Source: Palsa-459 sp035937595
GTDB taxonomy: Bacteria; Actinomycetota; Acidimicrobiia; Acidimicrobiales; RAAP-2
Assembly (NCBI GenBank): GCA_035937595.1
Contig: DASZHS010000039.1
Location: 1 to 64,000 of the forward strand
DNA length: 64,000 bases
Reading direction: 5' to 3'
Shown: positions 8,643-16,810 of the stretch, in pieces
Numbering within the stretch: the stretch's first letter is position 1
Layout: each line of letters opens with the position of its first letter
Notes under the pieces: model-generated
Told to the model about the DNA's origin: nothing
Databases searched by the model: none
What the model saw: the letters and a program-made list of their open reading frames with translations, nothing else
Program-made: the position numbers and the translations under genes

Positions 8643-9995
8643 TCAGTTCAGGGCGTCACGGTCGAGCTCGATCGCGAGATCCGACTCCTCTGCGTCCATC
8701 AGATCTCGATCGAGCCGCTTGTGCGCGCGCGAGGCGATGAACGCGTCGACCGGTCGAGACCTCCACAGCAAGACGACGGCGATCGCGTACGACACGACCG
8801 AGACCGCGGCGGCGCCGTTGATCCCCCAGATCCGAATCGCGGGGTAGAGCAGCGCGATCGTCGCGAGGAGGCCGACGCCCTCGCGCTTGGCCGCCTCGAG
8901 CGGTCGCCCGGTCGCCTTCCAGATCGCGGCGAGCAGTGCGTCGACGGCCAGCAACGGTCCGCCGGCCACCAGGATCACGGCGGGGAGCACCGCGGCGGAG
9001 TACCTCGATCCGAACAGCAGGGGGATCACGAACGGCGCGGCAACCCACGTGACGGCGCAGACGACCAGCAGCGCGATGAGCATCCTGCGCAACAGCGCCC
9101 GGAACTGCTCCCTCGTGTACGAGCCGTCGCGGCTGAGGTGCGAGAAGACCTGGAGGGAGGGGCCCGTCCCCATCGAGAGCGCGGCGCCCGAGAACGTGAC
9201 GGCGATCGAGTACATGCCGACCTGGCTCGACACGACCATCAGCCCGAGCAGCAGCTGATCGAGGCGCTGGTTCGTCAAGTTCTGCACGGTGATGAGGTGG
9301 TTCCGCCACCCGAAGCCCATGAGCGTCTTCGCCTTGGACCACGAGACCCGCGGTCGATGCGACGAGATCGACCAGCCGACCGCGATGACGAGCATCACGA
9401 CGAGCGCGGCGCCCTGGCTCGCCATCGCGCCGTCGATCGTGAGTCCCCTCGGCGTGAGGGCCAGCAACGTCAGTCCGAGGAAGTAGCCGGTCGCCGGGAT
9501 CATGCGGAGCACGTTCCACAGTCGGTAGCGCGCGTATCCGCGGATCGACGAGAGCCCGATGAACGCGGGTCCGTAGACGATGGGATACAGCGCGAAGAGG
9601 ACGAAGAGCGTCCGGTCGACGCCGTGGACCCGGTCCCAGTACAGGCCGATCTGCACCAGGAGCGACACGGCCGCCGCCGCCATCCCTGTGGCCACGGAGA
9701 GCGCGAGGCCCGTCCAGAGGATCGTGGCCCGCTCCTTGAGGTCCTCCGTGCGGCTGGTCATATACACCGTGGCCTCGTCCAGGCCGACGATGCCGAAGAG
9801 CCCGATGTACATGGGGGCGATCGTGGAGATCGTCAAGACACCCCTCGCCGACGGCCCGAGCGAGCGAGCAGCGACGACGCCGGCGATCGCGCCCATGCCG
9901 AACGTCGCGGCGTTCACGATCGAGGTGATCGGCACCGCCGGGACGGCGCCCTCCCCACCCGCAAGGCGTGCCCTGAGCCTCACCCAGGGGCGCAC
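8643..9995 (-). CDS. Polysaccharide flippase (Wzx-like, MATE/MVF superfamily)
   Basis: About 450 residues with 12 or more likely membrane segments spread evenly. The first is near ITSIVNAATFGMGAIAGVVAARSLG, a hallmark start for Wzx/RfbX-type exporters (gene near A-R-x-L-G-P). It would flip undecaprenyl-linked repeat units to the outer leaflet. GTG 9995 is preferred: GGAG stands seven bases upstream and the encoded N-terminus is short and basic (VRPWVRLRARL) before the first segment. An in-frame TTG at 10064 would add an unconserved Arg-rich leader. The polar C-terminal tail ends in a charged stretch. Confidence 0.8.
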   Translation of the reverse strand: MRPWVRLRARLAGGEGAVPAVPITSIVNAATFGMGAIAGVVAARSLGPSARGVLTISTIAPMYIGLFGIVGLDEATVYMTSRTEDLKERATILWTGLALSVATGMAAAAVSLLVQIGLYWDRVHGVDRTLFVLFALYPIVYGPAFIGLSSIRGYARYRLWNVLRMIPATGYFLGLTLLALTPRGLTIDGAMASQGAALVVMLVIAVGWSISSHRPRVSWSKAKTLMGFGWRNHLITVQNLTNQRLDQLLLGLMVVSSQVGMYSIAVTFSGAALSMGTGPSLQVFSHLSRDGSYTREQFRALLRRMLIALLVVCAVTWVAAPFVIPLLFGSRYSAAVLPAVILVAGGPLLAVDALLAAIWKATGRPLEAAKREGVGLLATIALLYPAIRIWGINGAAAVSVVSYAIAVVLLWRSRPVDAFIASRAHKRLDRDLMDAEESDLAIELDRDALN

Positions 9996-10560
9996 GTTGG
10001 CTCCGACCGCTGGGTGATCTCGGTGCGTCTCTTTGGCACCCCGTCCACGTGCACGGCCAGCCAAGGAGCGCTGACCAAGGCGGCGGCTCGCGACCGCGGG
10101 ACCCGCCCACGACCAGGCCGGCTCAGCGCCACCGCGACCTCCTCACGTCACCGGAGGGCAAAGCACTCGGCGACGAGGGCGGCGACTCACCTCGGACCGA
10201 CGCCTGATCCACAAGGCGAGCCACGGTACTAGAGGCGCACCTTTCGGCGGTTGGACGCGCCGCATCGTGTCGTCGATGCACGTCGTGTCCGCCGCGCGGG
10301 CGGCGGAGCGAGGGCACGTCGTATCCAATGGTTGGCACGCACCCACGACGTCGCGCGATCGGGCGAGGTTCGAACGGTGCATCGACGTCGTCGATGACGC
10401 CGACTCGCCGCCGCCGCTCGCGGAGGTCGCTCGTGCGGCCGTCAGCACCGTGCGGCAGCGGCGAGGGAAGTTACGATGCCGTCCTGCACGAGACGAGGTG
10501 GGATGGAAAGGTCGGTTTCTGCTCCTTCGATGCCCGTCGGACCCCGGTCCAGCGCGGTCG
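9996..10560. other. Intergenic region between divergent flippase and sugar transferase genes
   Basis: These 565 bases separate the Wzx start from the sugar transferase start. Open frames run through it but show no recognisable protein similarity, so I leave it non-coding. It holds the TACGAT hexamer at 10472, a small inverted repeat near 10200-10217 (cgcct...aggcg), and a minus-strand TACCGT (10228-10223) that could be a distant promoter for the flippase. Confidence 0.5.
10472..10477 (+). promoter_or_regulatory. Possible -10 element TACGAT for the sugar transferase operon
   Basis: TACGAT would start transcription near 10484, giving a leader of about 77 bases before ATG 10561. No good -35 is visible. 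Confidence 0.3.
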
Positions 10561-11232
10561 ATGCGTGCTCGTCGGGTGGTGGCCGTGCGTGAGGGTCGGC
10601 CAGGTGCGCGCTCGTACGATCGCTCGAAGCGGGTGCTCGACTGCGTCGTCGCGTGCCTCGCGATCGTCCTCCTGCTGCCCGTGTTCGTGCTTGCGGTCCT
10701 CGCGGTCCGGCTCGCGGATGGACCAGGGGTCCTGTTCTACCAAGACCGCCTGGGCATTCACGGGACGACGATCCGGGTCACGAAGCTGCGAAGCATGCGC
10801 ACGCCGCGATCGGCGCACGGCGGACCCACGGACGATGACCGCGAGTCCCACGTCACCAGGACCGGCCGATTCATCCGGCGATTCAAGATCGACGAGGTGC
10901 CACAGCTCCTCGGCGTCCTCCGCGGCGACCTGTCGCTCGTCGGTCCTCGGGCGACCCTGGTCCGGTACCTGGCGGGCTACGACGAGTTCGAGCGGCGTCG
11001 ACTCGAGGTGCGGCCGGGCCTCACCGGGTGGGCACAGGTCAACGGCAACACGTCGCTCAGCCACGAGGACCGGAACCGACTCGACGTGTGGTACGTCGAC
11101 AACCGATCGCTCCGAGTCGACACGCGAATCCTCGCGCGAACGATCCCCTCGATTCTTGCGGGCGAGCGACCCAATGCGGCCGCGCTCGACACCGCCCACC
11201 AACATGAGACTCTCGCTCGTCGGCGCGGTTGA
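10561..11232 (+). CDS. Undecaprenyl-phosphate sugar phosphotransferase (bacterial sugar transferase family)
   Basis: A 223-residue initiating enzyme that transfers a sugar-1-phosphate from a nucleotide sugar to undecaprenyl phosphate. One membrane/re-entrant helix lies near residues 25-48 (VLDCVVACLAIVLLLPVFVL). It is followed by family motifs: the basic catalytic region FYQDRLGIHG, RRFKIDEVPQLLGVLRGDLS, the LVGPRA box and RPGLTGWAQVNG. The length matches the small WfaP/PglC-like class rather than the 450-residue WbaP form. ATG 10561 is chosen because the longer open frame (from 10267) adds unconserved residues. Its end overlaps the formyltransferase start by 29 bases. Confidence 0.88.
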   Translation: MRARRVVAVREGRPGARSYDRSKRVLDCVVACLAIVLLLPVFVLAVLAVRLADGPGVLFYQDRLGIHGTTIRVTKLRSMRTPRSAHGGPTDDDRESHVTRTGRFIRRFKIDEVPQLLGVLRGDLSLVGPRATLVRYLAGYDEFERRRLEVRPGLTGWAQVNGNTSLSHEDRNRLDVWYVDNRSLRVDTRILARTIPSILAGERPNAAALDTAHQHETLARRRG

Positions 11233-12118
11233 GTCCACGGAGGTGGCACTCGGTGCGCTGCTGGACCGCGGCTATGACCCGCTGGTCCTCACGCTGCCTC
11301 CACGTCTCGGTGCTCGCCACTCCGACTACGTCGACCTCGCCGAGCGCCACGAGGCCCACCGAGATCGCATCGTTGAGATCGACCGCATCGCCACGCCAGA
11401 CGTCGTGGACCGGCTCGAGGCGGAGGCGCCGGACGTGCTCTTGGTGTTCGGATGGTCGCAGCTCTGCCCACCGCAGATCACCTCGATCGCGCGCCACGCG
11501 GCTCTCGGGTGCCATCCCTCGGCTCTGCCACGGAATCGGGGGCGTGCCGTGATCCCGTGGACGATCCTCCAGGGAGCCACCGAGACGGCGATGAGCCTCT
11601 TCCATCTCGTCGACGAGGTGGACGCCGGCGACGTCGTGGTGCAGGTGCCCGTGCCGGTCGCGCCTCGAGAGACCGCTCGATCGCTCTACGACAAGCAGCT
11701 CGTCGCGCTGCGAGAGGCGCTGGGAGCCGTCCTCGACACCCTCGAGCGCGGCGACGCCCTCCCCAGGTGGCCGCAGGATCGGACCGCCGCCACCTGGTGC
11801 GCGAGGCGAGACCGCGAGGACGGACGGATCGACTTCCGCCGGCCCGCGGCGGACGTCGATCGGCTCATCCGGGCGAGCACCCGCCCGTATCCAGGTGCGT
11901 TCACCACCTACCTCTCATCGACCGTGCGTGTGTGGGCTGCGCACGACGTCGACGCCTGCCGGCACGCGGCACGGCCGGGGCAGATCATCGGTGTCGAGCA
12001 GACCGGGATCACGGTGATGTGCGGTGATGCGCGGGCGATCGTGCTCGACGAGTGGGAGCTGGAGCGATCGGCGACCGCCCGCCCGCGCCTGCACGAGCAG
12101 CTCGGGACCCGCTCGTGA
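11204..12118 (+). CDS. Formyltransferase-fold protein (methionyl-tRNA/sugar formyltransferase family)
   Basis: The 304-residue protein has an N-terminal formyl-transfer domain with GCHPSALPRNRGRAVIPW (residues 102-119) and VDAGDVVVQ (139-147), then an Fmt-type C-terminal domain (DFRRPAADVDRLIRASTRPYPGAFT). His104 and Asp143 fit the catalytic His and Asp. The usual Asn two residues before the His is Gly102, a change also seen in some 10-formyl-THF hydrolase-like members. Its place after the initiating sugar transferase and before a PIG-L deacetylase suggests N-formylation of an amino sugar rather than of initiator tRNA; this is inference. ATG 11204 overlaps the upstream gene. Confidence 0.75.
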   Translation: MRLSLVGAVESTEVALGALLDRGYDPLVLTLPPRLGARHSDYVDLAERHEAHRDRIVEIDRIATPDVVDRLEAEAPDVLLVFGWSQLCPPQITSIARHAALGCHPSALPRNRGRAVIPWTILQGATETAMSLFHLVDEVDAGDVVVQVPVPVAPRETARSLYDKQLVALREALGAVLDTLERGDALPRWPQDRTAATWCARRDREDGRIDFRRPAADVDRLIRASTRPYPGAFTTYLSSTVRVWAAHDVDACRHAARPGQIIGVEQTGITVMCGDARAIVLDEWELERSATARPRLHEQLGTRS

Positions 12119-12220
12119 GCGCCGGGCACCACGTCGTACGTCCAGGGCGGCCGCCGACACCGCGTTGCACCGGACCGGCACGGACCCACGGGCGCAGCGG
12201 TCGCGTCCTCGGCGGGCACG

Positions 12221-12919
12221 ATGCTTGACATCGGGGCGGGCTCGAAGGTGCTCGTCGTGGCGCCGCATGCCGACGACGAGACGATCGGCCTCGGTGGCAC
12301 CATCGCGAAGCTGGCGATGAAGGGGGCCGTCGTCGTCGTCGCCGTGTTCACCGGGCCCGGCCCGAACGGCCATCGCACCATCCCCGCCGACGTCTTCTCG
12401 ACGGCTCGTGAGGAGGCCCTGCGGGCGCATCGGAGGCTCGGCGTCGCGGAGACGATCTTCGACAACCTCCCCGCGGTCGGCGTCGCCGAGCTGCCTCTGT
12501 CGGAGCGCAATGCCAGCGTGCACGACGTCCTCGCGCAGGTTCGCCCGGACGTCGTCTTCTGCCCGTTCCCCTACGACCTGCACGCCGATCACCGGGCGAT
12601 CTTCCACGCGCTCACCGTCGCCTGGCGACCCACGACCGACGTCGGGCGGCAGATTCGAGGGATCCTGTGCTACGAGACGATGTCCGAGACGCACTGGAAC
12701 GTCCCGTACCTCGAGGCGGGCTTCCTCCCGACCGTCGCGTGCGACGTCACCGACACCCTGGCGACGAAGATCGAGGCGCTCCTCGAGTTCGAGAGTCAGA
12801 TGAAGCAGCCGCCCCACGCTCGATCCATCCAGGCGATCGAGGGCCTCGCGCGCTTCCGAGGCGGGCAGTTCGGCTTCGACGCTGCCGAGGCGTTCGTGCT
12901 CGTGCGGAGCACCTTCTGA
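12221..12919 (+). CDS. PIG-L family deacetylase
   Basis: A 232-residue zinc-dependent LmbE/PIG-L deacetylase. PHADDE at residues 15-20 supplies metal ligands and the general base, and HADH at 121-124 supplies the third histidine ligand. Family members remove acetyl from GlcNAc-type substrates such as GlcNAc-PI, mycothiol precursors or antibiotic sugars. Here its position 102 bases after the formyltransferase suggests deacetylation of a polysaccharide amino sugar, possibly to free the amine for formylation. It could alternatively act in thiol metabolism, but none of that pathway's genes are nearby. The ATG start matches the conserved N-terminus. Confidence 0.85.
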   Translation: MLDIGAGSKVLVVAPHADDETIGLGGTIAKLAMKGAVVVVAVFTGPGPNGHRTIPADVFSTAREEALRAHRRLGVAETIFDNLPAVGVAELPLSERNASVHDVLAQVRPDVVFCPFPYDLHADHRAIFHALTVAWRPTTDVGRQIRGILCYETMSETHWNVPYLEAGFLPTVACDVTDTLATKIEALLEFESQMKQPPHARSIQAIEGLARFRGGQFGFDAAEAFVLVRSTF

Positions 12920-12989
12920 CCTCGGGCTCGTCGGCGCCGCCGCGCAGCGGGCACAGCTCGACGAGCGTCGCTCCTCAGCGCCGCCGGGC

Positions 12990-14399
12990 TCAGTGCTTGC
13001 CGGCGACGGGTCGGTCCCAGACGCTCGCGTCGAGGCGCGCCCTCGTGCCGCGCCCGTGGTGCGCCAGCTCGTTGCGGAACTGATACACGTACTTCGACGC
13101 GACCTCGAGTCCATCGGTCGACTGCCACTCGACCACGGCGCGCGACATGGCGCCCGCATTCGCCGCCCACATGGCGCCCGCGAGCTCCAGCTGCGAGGGC
13201 TCGATACCCCGACAGGCCTCCACGTTGAGGAAGACGCGGCCGACGAAGGTGGGTGCCTGCGGTCCGAACCGGATGCGCACCCGGTGGGGCGATCGCATCT
13301 GCGTGAACGTGATGGTGTGGAGCGAGATGGTCTGGCTGTCGGACGGGTAGGCGTCGATCAGCAGGTGACGGCCCGCCTGGACCGCACCGCACTGGATCAC
13401 ACCACCGTGCACGGTGAGCTTGGCGTTCGGGCTGACGTTCGCCATCTGCCGGGTGTGCTCGGAGTACCAGCCGAAGGCGCTGACGTTGGGCGCGACGAGC
13501 GTGGCGTCCTCGATGCCCGCGCGGACGTCGATGGCGCAGCGATTGAAGCTGCAGTTGTAGAGCGAGGTGTCGGCATTCGTGGCGAGTCCTGCGGTGCCGC
13601 ATCGATCGAAGAAGCAGTCGCGGAGGGATCCCCAGATCGACTGGGTGTTGGGGAGGAAGAGCCCGTAGCGCGACGGGGAGTTGAAACGGACGCGGTTGAG
13701 GTGGAACTGGTCGTTGTTGCCGTCCACCCCGGTGTAGCCGATGCAGCTCTGCACGGCACCCTCGTCCGCTCCCTGACTGGACCACGGATACCGTCCGATC
13801 GTCACGTCCTCGACCGTGCAGTAGTGGTTGCACCCCACGTCGCCGCCGCTGCCGCGGAACTCGATGCCGAACGTCGGGGGGCTCTGCGTGCGGCCTTCGA
13901 GCCGGAGATCGCAGATCTTGACGACGAGACTGTCGACGACCTCGATCATCGGCGACCCGTCGTCGCCCATCCAGCGGAGGACGGTCCCGTGGCCCGGCTG
14001 GGACGTGAACGCGGGCGACTGTCCCTGACCGTCGCCGTAGACGATGCCGGAGAACCTCGTGAGCGCGATCGTGCTCGAGATGACGTACTCACCCTGCGGG
14101 AAGTAGACCGAGGCGCCGGGCACTCCGGCGGCGGCGGCGCCTTGCGCCGCGACGAAGGTCGCTCGGATCGCCTCGGTGTCATCGGCTCTCCCGTTGCCGG
14201 CAGCACCGTGCGCACGGACGTCGAAGCTGGGCGTCGCCCGCTGAGCCATCGCGCCGCCTAGCCCGTGGGCGCCGACGCCAGGCAGCCGCGTGAGACCCGC
14301 CACGCCCGCGAGTCCCGCGGCACCCGCGAGCAGGTGCCGGCGTGAGAGGGGGATCTCAGGGGGCAGCTCGGCGTCCGGGGATCCGTGCGCCTCGGTCAC
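12990..14399 (-). CDS. Tat-exported right-handed beta-helix protein (pectate-lyase-like)
   Basis: About 469 residues. A twin-arginine signal lies near the N-terminus (LSRRHLLAGAAGLAGVAGL) and predicts folded export. The mature part begins FDVRAHGAAGNGRADDTEAI, the classic opening of pectate-lyase superfamily 3 and GH28-like beta helices. It continues with repeated short strands and a chain of Asn/Cys-rich turns typical of a parallel beta-helix. Members bind or cleave polysaccharides, or act as tail-spike-like hydrolases. No unambiguous catalytic set can be assigned. GTG 14399 is chosen for GGGAGC about nine bases upstream; an open frame continues to 14591 but adds unconserved sequence. Confidence 0.78.
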   Translation of the reverse strand: MTEAHGSPDAELPPEIPLSRRHLLAGAAGLAGVAGLTRLPGVGAHGLGGAMAQRATPSFDVRAHGAAGNGRADDTEAIRATFVAAQGAAAAGVPGASVYFPQGEYVISSTIALTRFSGIVYGDGQGQSPAFTSQPGHGTVLRWMGDDGSPMIEVVDSLVVKICDLRLEGRTQSPPTFGIEFRGSGGDVGCNHYCTVEDVTIGRYPWSSQGADEGAVQSCIGYTGVDGNNDQFHLNRVRFNSPSRYGLFLPNTQSIWGSLRDCFFDRCGTAGLATNADTSLYNCSFNRCAIDVRAGIEDATLVAPNVSAFGWYSEHTRQMANVSPNAKLTVHGGVIQCGAVQAGRHLLIDAYPSDSQTISLHTITFTQMRSPHRVRIRFGPQAPTFVGRVFLNVEACRGIEPSQLELAGAMWAANAGAMSRAVVEWQSTDGLEVASKYVYQFRNELAHHGRGTRARLDASVWDRPVAGKH

Positions 14400-14769
14400 G
14401 GCGACGCCACGCTCCCAGCACGCTGGCCGCGGGCCCTTCGCTCCGACATCGAGTTGCTCCTCTCGCGAATGCACGTCCGACGTGATCGGCACGTCGCGAC
14501 CGTCGCGTCCCTCGTCACCCCACGCATGACCCGCGACGCCACGGCCTAGCGTCACCTCCGAGGCCCAACCTGCACGCTCCGGCGGATCCACAGGTGGCCA
14601 ACTCGGGTCGTGGCCTGGTCCTGCTCGTCAGTGGTCGACAAACCCTACCGGGGTGCCGCTCCGTCGGCGGAGGCCGGGTGCCTTCGAGCGTTCTGGTCCT
14701 CGTGCGGCCGGGAGGGTCTCGCCGCGATCCACCCCTGCGATCGGCACCAGGCAGGACTCAGGAGAACGC
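14400..14769. other. Intergenic region upstream of the beta-helix gene
   Basis: These 370 bases lie between two minus-strand genes. The beta-helix frame stays open into it to 14591, but the codons show no family similarity. A TAGGGT on the minus strand (14647-14642) is the only clear -10-like hexamer and would give a ~240-base leader. I see nothing else. Confidence 0.4.
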
Positions 14770-15432
14770 CTAGCGCCCCGCATCTCCGACATCTTGGTCG
14801 TGGCGGCGGCTGAGCACCCTGGCCGGCACCCCGACGGCGGTCACCTGCGCCGGCAGGTCGCAGATGACCGCGGCGCCCGCGCCGATCTGGGTCTCTCGCC
14901 CCACCCGCACGCCCTGGATGATCGCGGCGTTCGTCCCCACCATGCACCCCTCCTCAAGACGGACGTTGCCGCTGACAGAGGCGCCGGGCAGCACCGTCAC
15001 GAAGTCCTCGAGGACGGCGTCGTGGCCGATGGTGCAGCTCGGGTTCAACGAGACGTGTCGGCAGATCGTGGCGTTCGTCGTGATCGAGACGTGGCTGCAG
15101 ACGACGGTGCCGTCCCCGATCGCCACGAGCGAGCCAACCGTCGATGAAGGATGGACGAGTGCCGGCGCGCTCTGCCCCACGCGCTCTGCCGTCTCGACGA
15201 CGCCGCGGCGAACGACGCCGTCGCCGATGCCGACCACGAACAGGGCCTCGATCGACCCCAGCGCCTCCAGCGGACCCAGGTGCGGGGCGCCCCGCAGCAG
15301 GTGCGCCTCGGGTACGCGATCGTCGAGGAACCCTCCGAACTCGTAGGTGGGCCGCACGCAGTTGATCGCGTCGATGACGTCGCGGACCTCCCGGCCGAGT
15401 CCACCGGCTCCGAGGACGACGATCCGCTCCAC
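14770..15432 (-). CDS. Left-handed beta-helix acyltransferase, PglD/NeuD family
   Basis: A 220-residue protein with the two-part layout of PglD and NeuD. A Rossmann-like N-terminal domain (RIVVLGAGGLGREVRDVIDA, residues 3-22) binds the UDP-sugar. It is followed by hexapeptide repeats from about residue 95 (IGDGTVVCSHVSITTNATIC, then IGHDAVLEDFVTV) that form the acetyl-CoA-binding beta helix. The catalytic base is normally a His in the repeat region. These enzymes acetylate the 4-amino group of UDP-bacillosamine precursors or sialic acid. A 4-aminotransferase partner is not in the window. GGAGG precedes the GTG start. Confidence 0.85.
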   Translation of the reverse strand: MERIVVLGAGGLGREVRDVIDAINCVRPTYEFGGFLDDRVPEAHLLRGAPHLGPLEALGSIEALFVVGIGDGVVRRGVVETAERVGQSAPALVHPSSTVGSLVAIGDGTVVCSHVSITTNATICRHVSLNPSCTIGHDAVLEDFVTVLPGASVSGNVRLEEGCMVGTNAAIIQGVRVGRETQIGAGAAVICDLPAQVTAVGVPARVLSRRHDQDVGDAGR

Positions 15433-15521
15433 TCAGGCCTCCGCACCGACGCTGCGGTGACTCCACCCTGCCCGGATGGCACCACGGACGGCGGACGGCG
15501 CGGCGTGCCCCGACGGCTGGG

Positions 15522-16790
15522 TCACAGGTACTCGACGGTCGGTCCGGGCCGCACGCGCCTGCGGGTGTCAAACACGAGCTTGGCCCTCCTCGTGATGCGG
15601 TCGTAGTCGACGTCGTCGTGGTCGGTCACGATGACCACGAGGTCTGCGGCGTCGAGCTCCTCATCCGAGAGATCGATCCTCGGCCACGACACCGCTTCGT
15701 GCTCCGGGACGTAGCCGTCGACGACGCGGACGTCCGCTCCCAGCCCGTGGAGCGCGGCGCAGAGCGCAACCGCCGGTGACTCCCGCACGTCCCCGGTGTT
15801 CTTCTTGTACGCCAGGCCGACGACGAGGATCCTCGATCCATTGACGGCCTTGCGCACGCGGTTGAGCGACTCGACGATGCGGCGCGCCACGTACGAGGGC
15901 ATGTGCTCGTTGACGTCGTTCGCGAGCTCGACGATGCGGAAGTCGTCGCCAAGCGACTGCTTCACCTTCCATGAGAGGAAGGAGGGATCGACGGGGAGGC
16001 AGTGCCCCCCGACGCCGGGCCCCGGGGTGAAGCGCATGTAGCCGAACGGCTTCGACGCTGCGGCGTCGATGGCCTCCCAGACGCTGACACCGAGCTGGCC
16101 CGCGTACATGGCGAGCTCGTTGACCAGCGCGATGTTGACGTGACGGAAGGTGTTCTCGAGGAGCTTGGACATCTCCGCGACGCGCGTCGACGACACGGGG
16201 ACCGTCTGCTCGACGAGGTCGCGATAGAACGCGTCGACGACGCCGAGGGAGTCGGCGTCGATGCCCGAGACGACCTTCGGCGTGTTCCACAGGTGGAAGA
16301 TCGGGTTCCCGGGGTCGATCCGCTCCGGGCTGTAGCCGACGTGGAACTGCCGCCCGGCCGCGAGCCCGGAGCCGCGCTCCAGGATCGGCACCATCAGCTC
16401 CTCGGTCGTGCCCGGGTACGTGGTCGACTCGAGGATCACCGTGGCACCGACGCGGAGCAGGGGGCCGAGCGACTCGGCGGCCGCCTCGATGTGGCTGAGG
16501 TCGGGCACGCCCTGGGTGAGCGGCGTCGGCACCGTGACGACCGCCACGTCGAAGTCCGCGCAGTCGTCCGCGGTGGTCGTCGGCAGGTACCGGCCGGACG
16601 CGAGGGCGGCGTCGACTGCGTCGCTGGTGATGTCCTGGACGTACGACTCACCGGACTTGAGGCGCTTGACGCGGTCCTCCGAGGTGTCGAACCCGACGAC
16701 GGTGTACCCCACCTCCACCGCGCGCATGGCGAGCGGCAGGCCCACGTAGCCCTGCCCGACGACGACGACCCGCCTCGACCTGTCACCCAT
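15522..16790 (-). CDS. Nucleotide sugar dehydrogenase (UDP-GlcNAc 6-dehydrogenase, WbpA-like)
   Basis: A 422-residue four-electron dehydrogenase that oxidises the C6 hydroxyl of a UDP-sugar to a carboxylate with NAD+. The N-terminal Rossmann motif is GQGYVGLPLA (residues 12-21). The catalytic Cys264 lies in GGHCLPVDPSF and the catalytic Lys209 in EMSKLLENTFR; PTPL (89-92) and the C-terminal GLAYKKNTGDVRESPA region complete the family. The YSPERIDPGN segment favours a UDP-GlcNAc/ManNAc dehydrogenase (WbpA, TviB) over UDP-Glc dehydrogenase. ATG 16790 has a GAGGAG site, and the open frame upstream belongs to the preceding gene's region. It lies 20 bases after the dehydratase gene. Confidence 0.9.
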   Translation of the reverse strand: MGDRSRRVVVVGQGYVGLPLAMRAVEVGYTVVGFDTSEDRVKRLKSGESYVQDITSDAVDAALASGRYLPTTTADDCADFDVAVVTVPTPLTQGVPDLSHIEAAAESLGPLLRVGATVILESTTYPGTTEELMVPILERGSGLAAGRQFHVGYSPERIDPGNPIFHLWNTPKVVSGIDADSLGVVDAFYRDLVEQTVPVSSTRVAEMSKLLENTFRHVNIALVNELAMYAGQLGVSVWEAIDAAASKPFGYMRFTPGPGVGGHCLPVDPSFLSWKVKQSLGDDFRIVELANDVNEHMPSYVARRIVESLNRVRKAVNGSRILVVGLAYKKNTGDVRESPAVALCAALHGLGADVRVVDGYVPEHEAVSWPRIDLSDEELDAADLVVIVTDHDDVDYDRITRRAKLVFDTRRRVRPGPTVEYL

Positions 16791-16810
16791 GATGCTCCTC
16801 GCTCGTGCGC

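Noticed and set aside
8625..10232. A 535-codon plus-strand frame opposite the flippase gene
   Set aside because: It is highly charged with no membrane or domain pattern. The minus-strand frame has the regular hydrophobic helices of a flippase.
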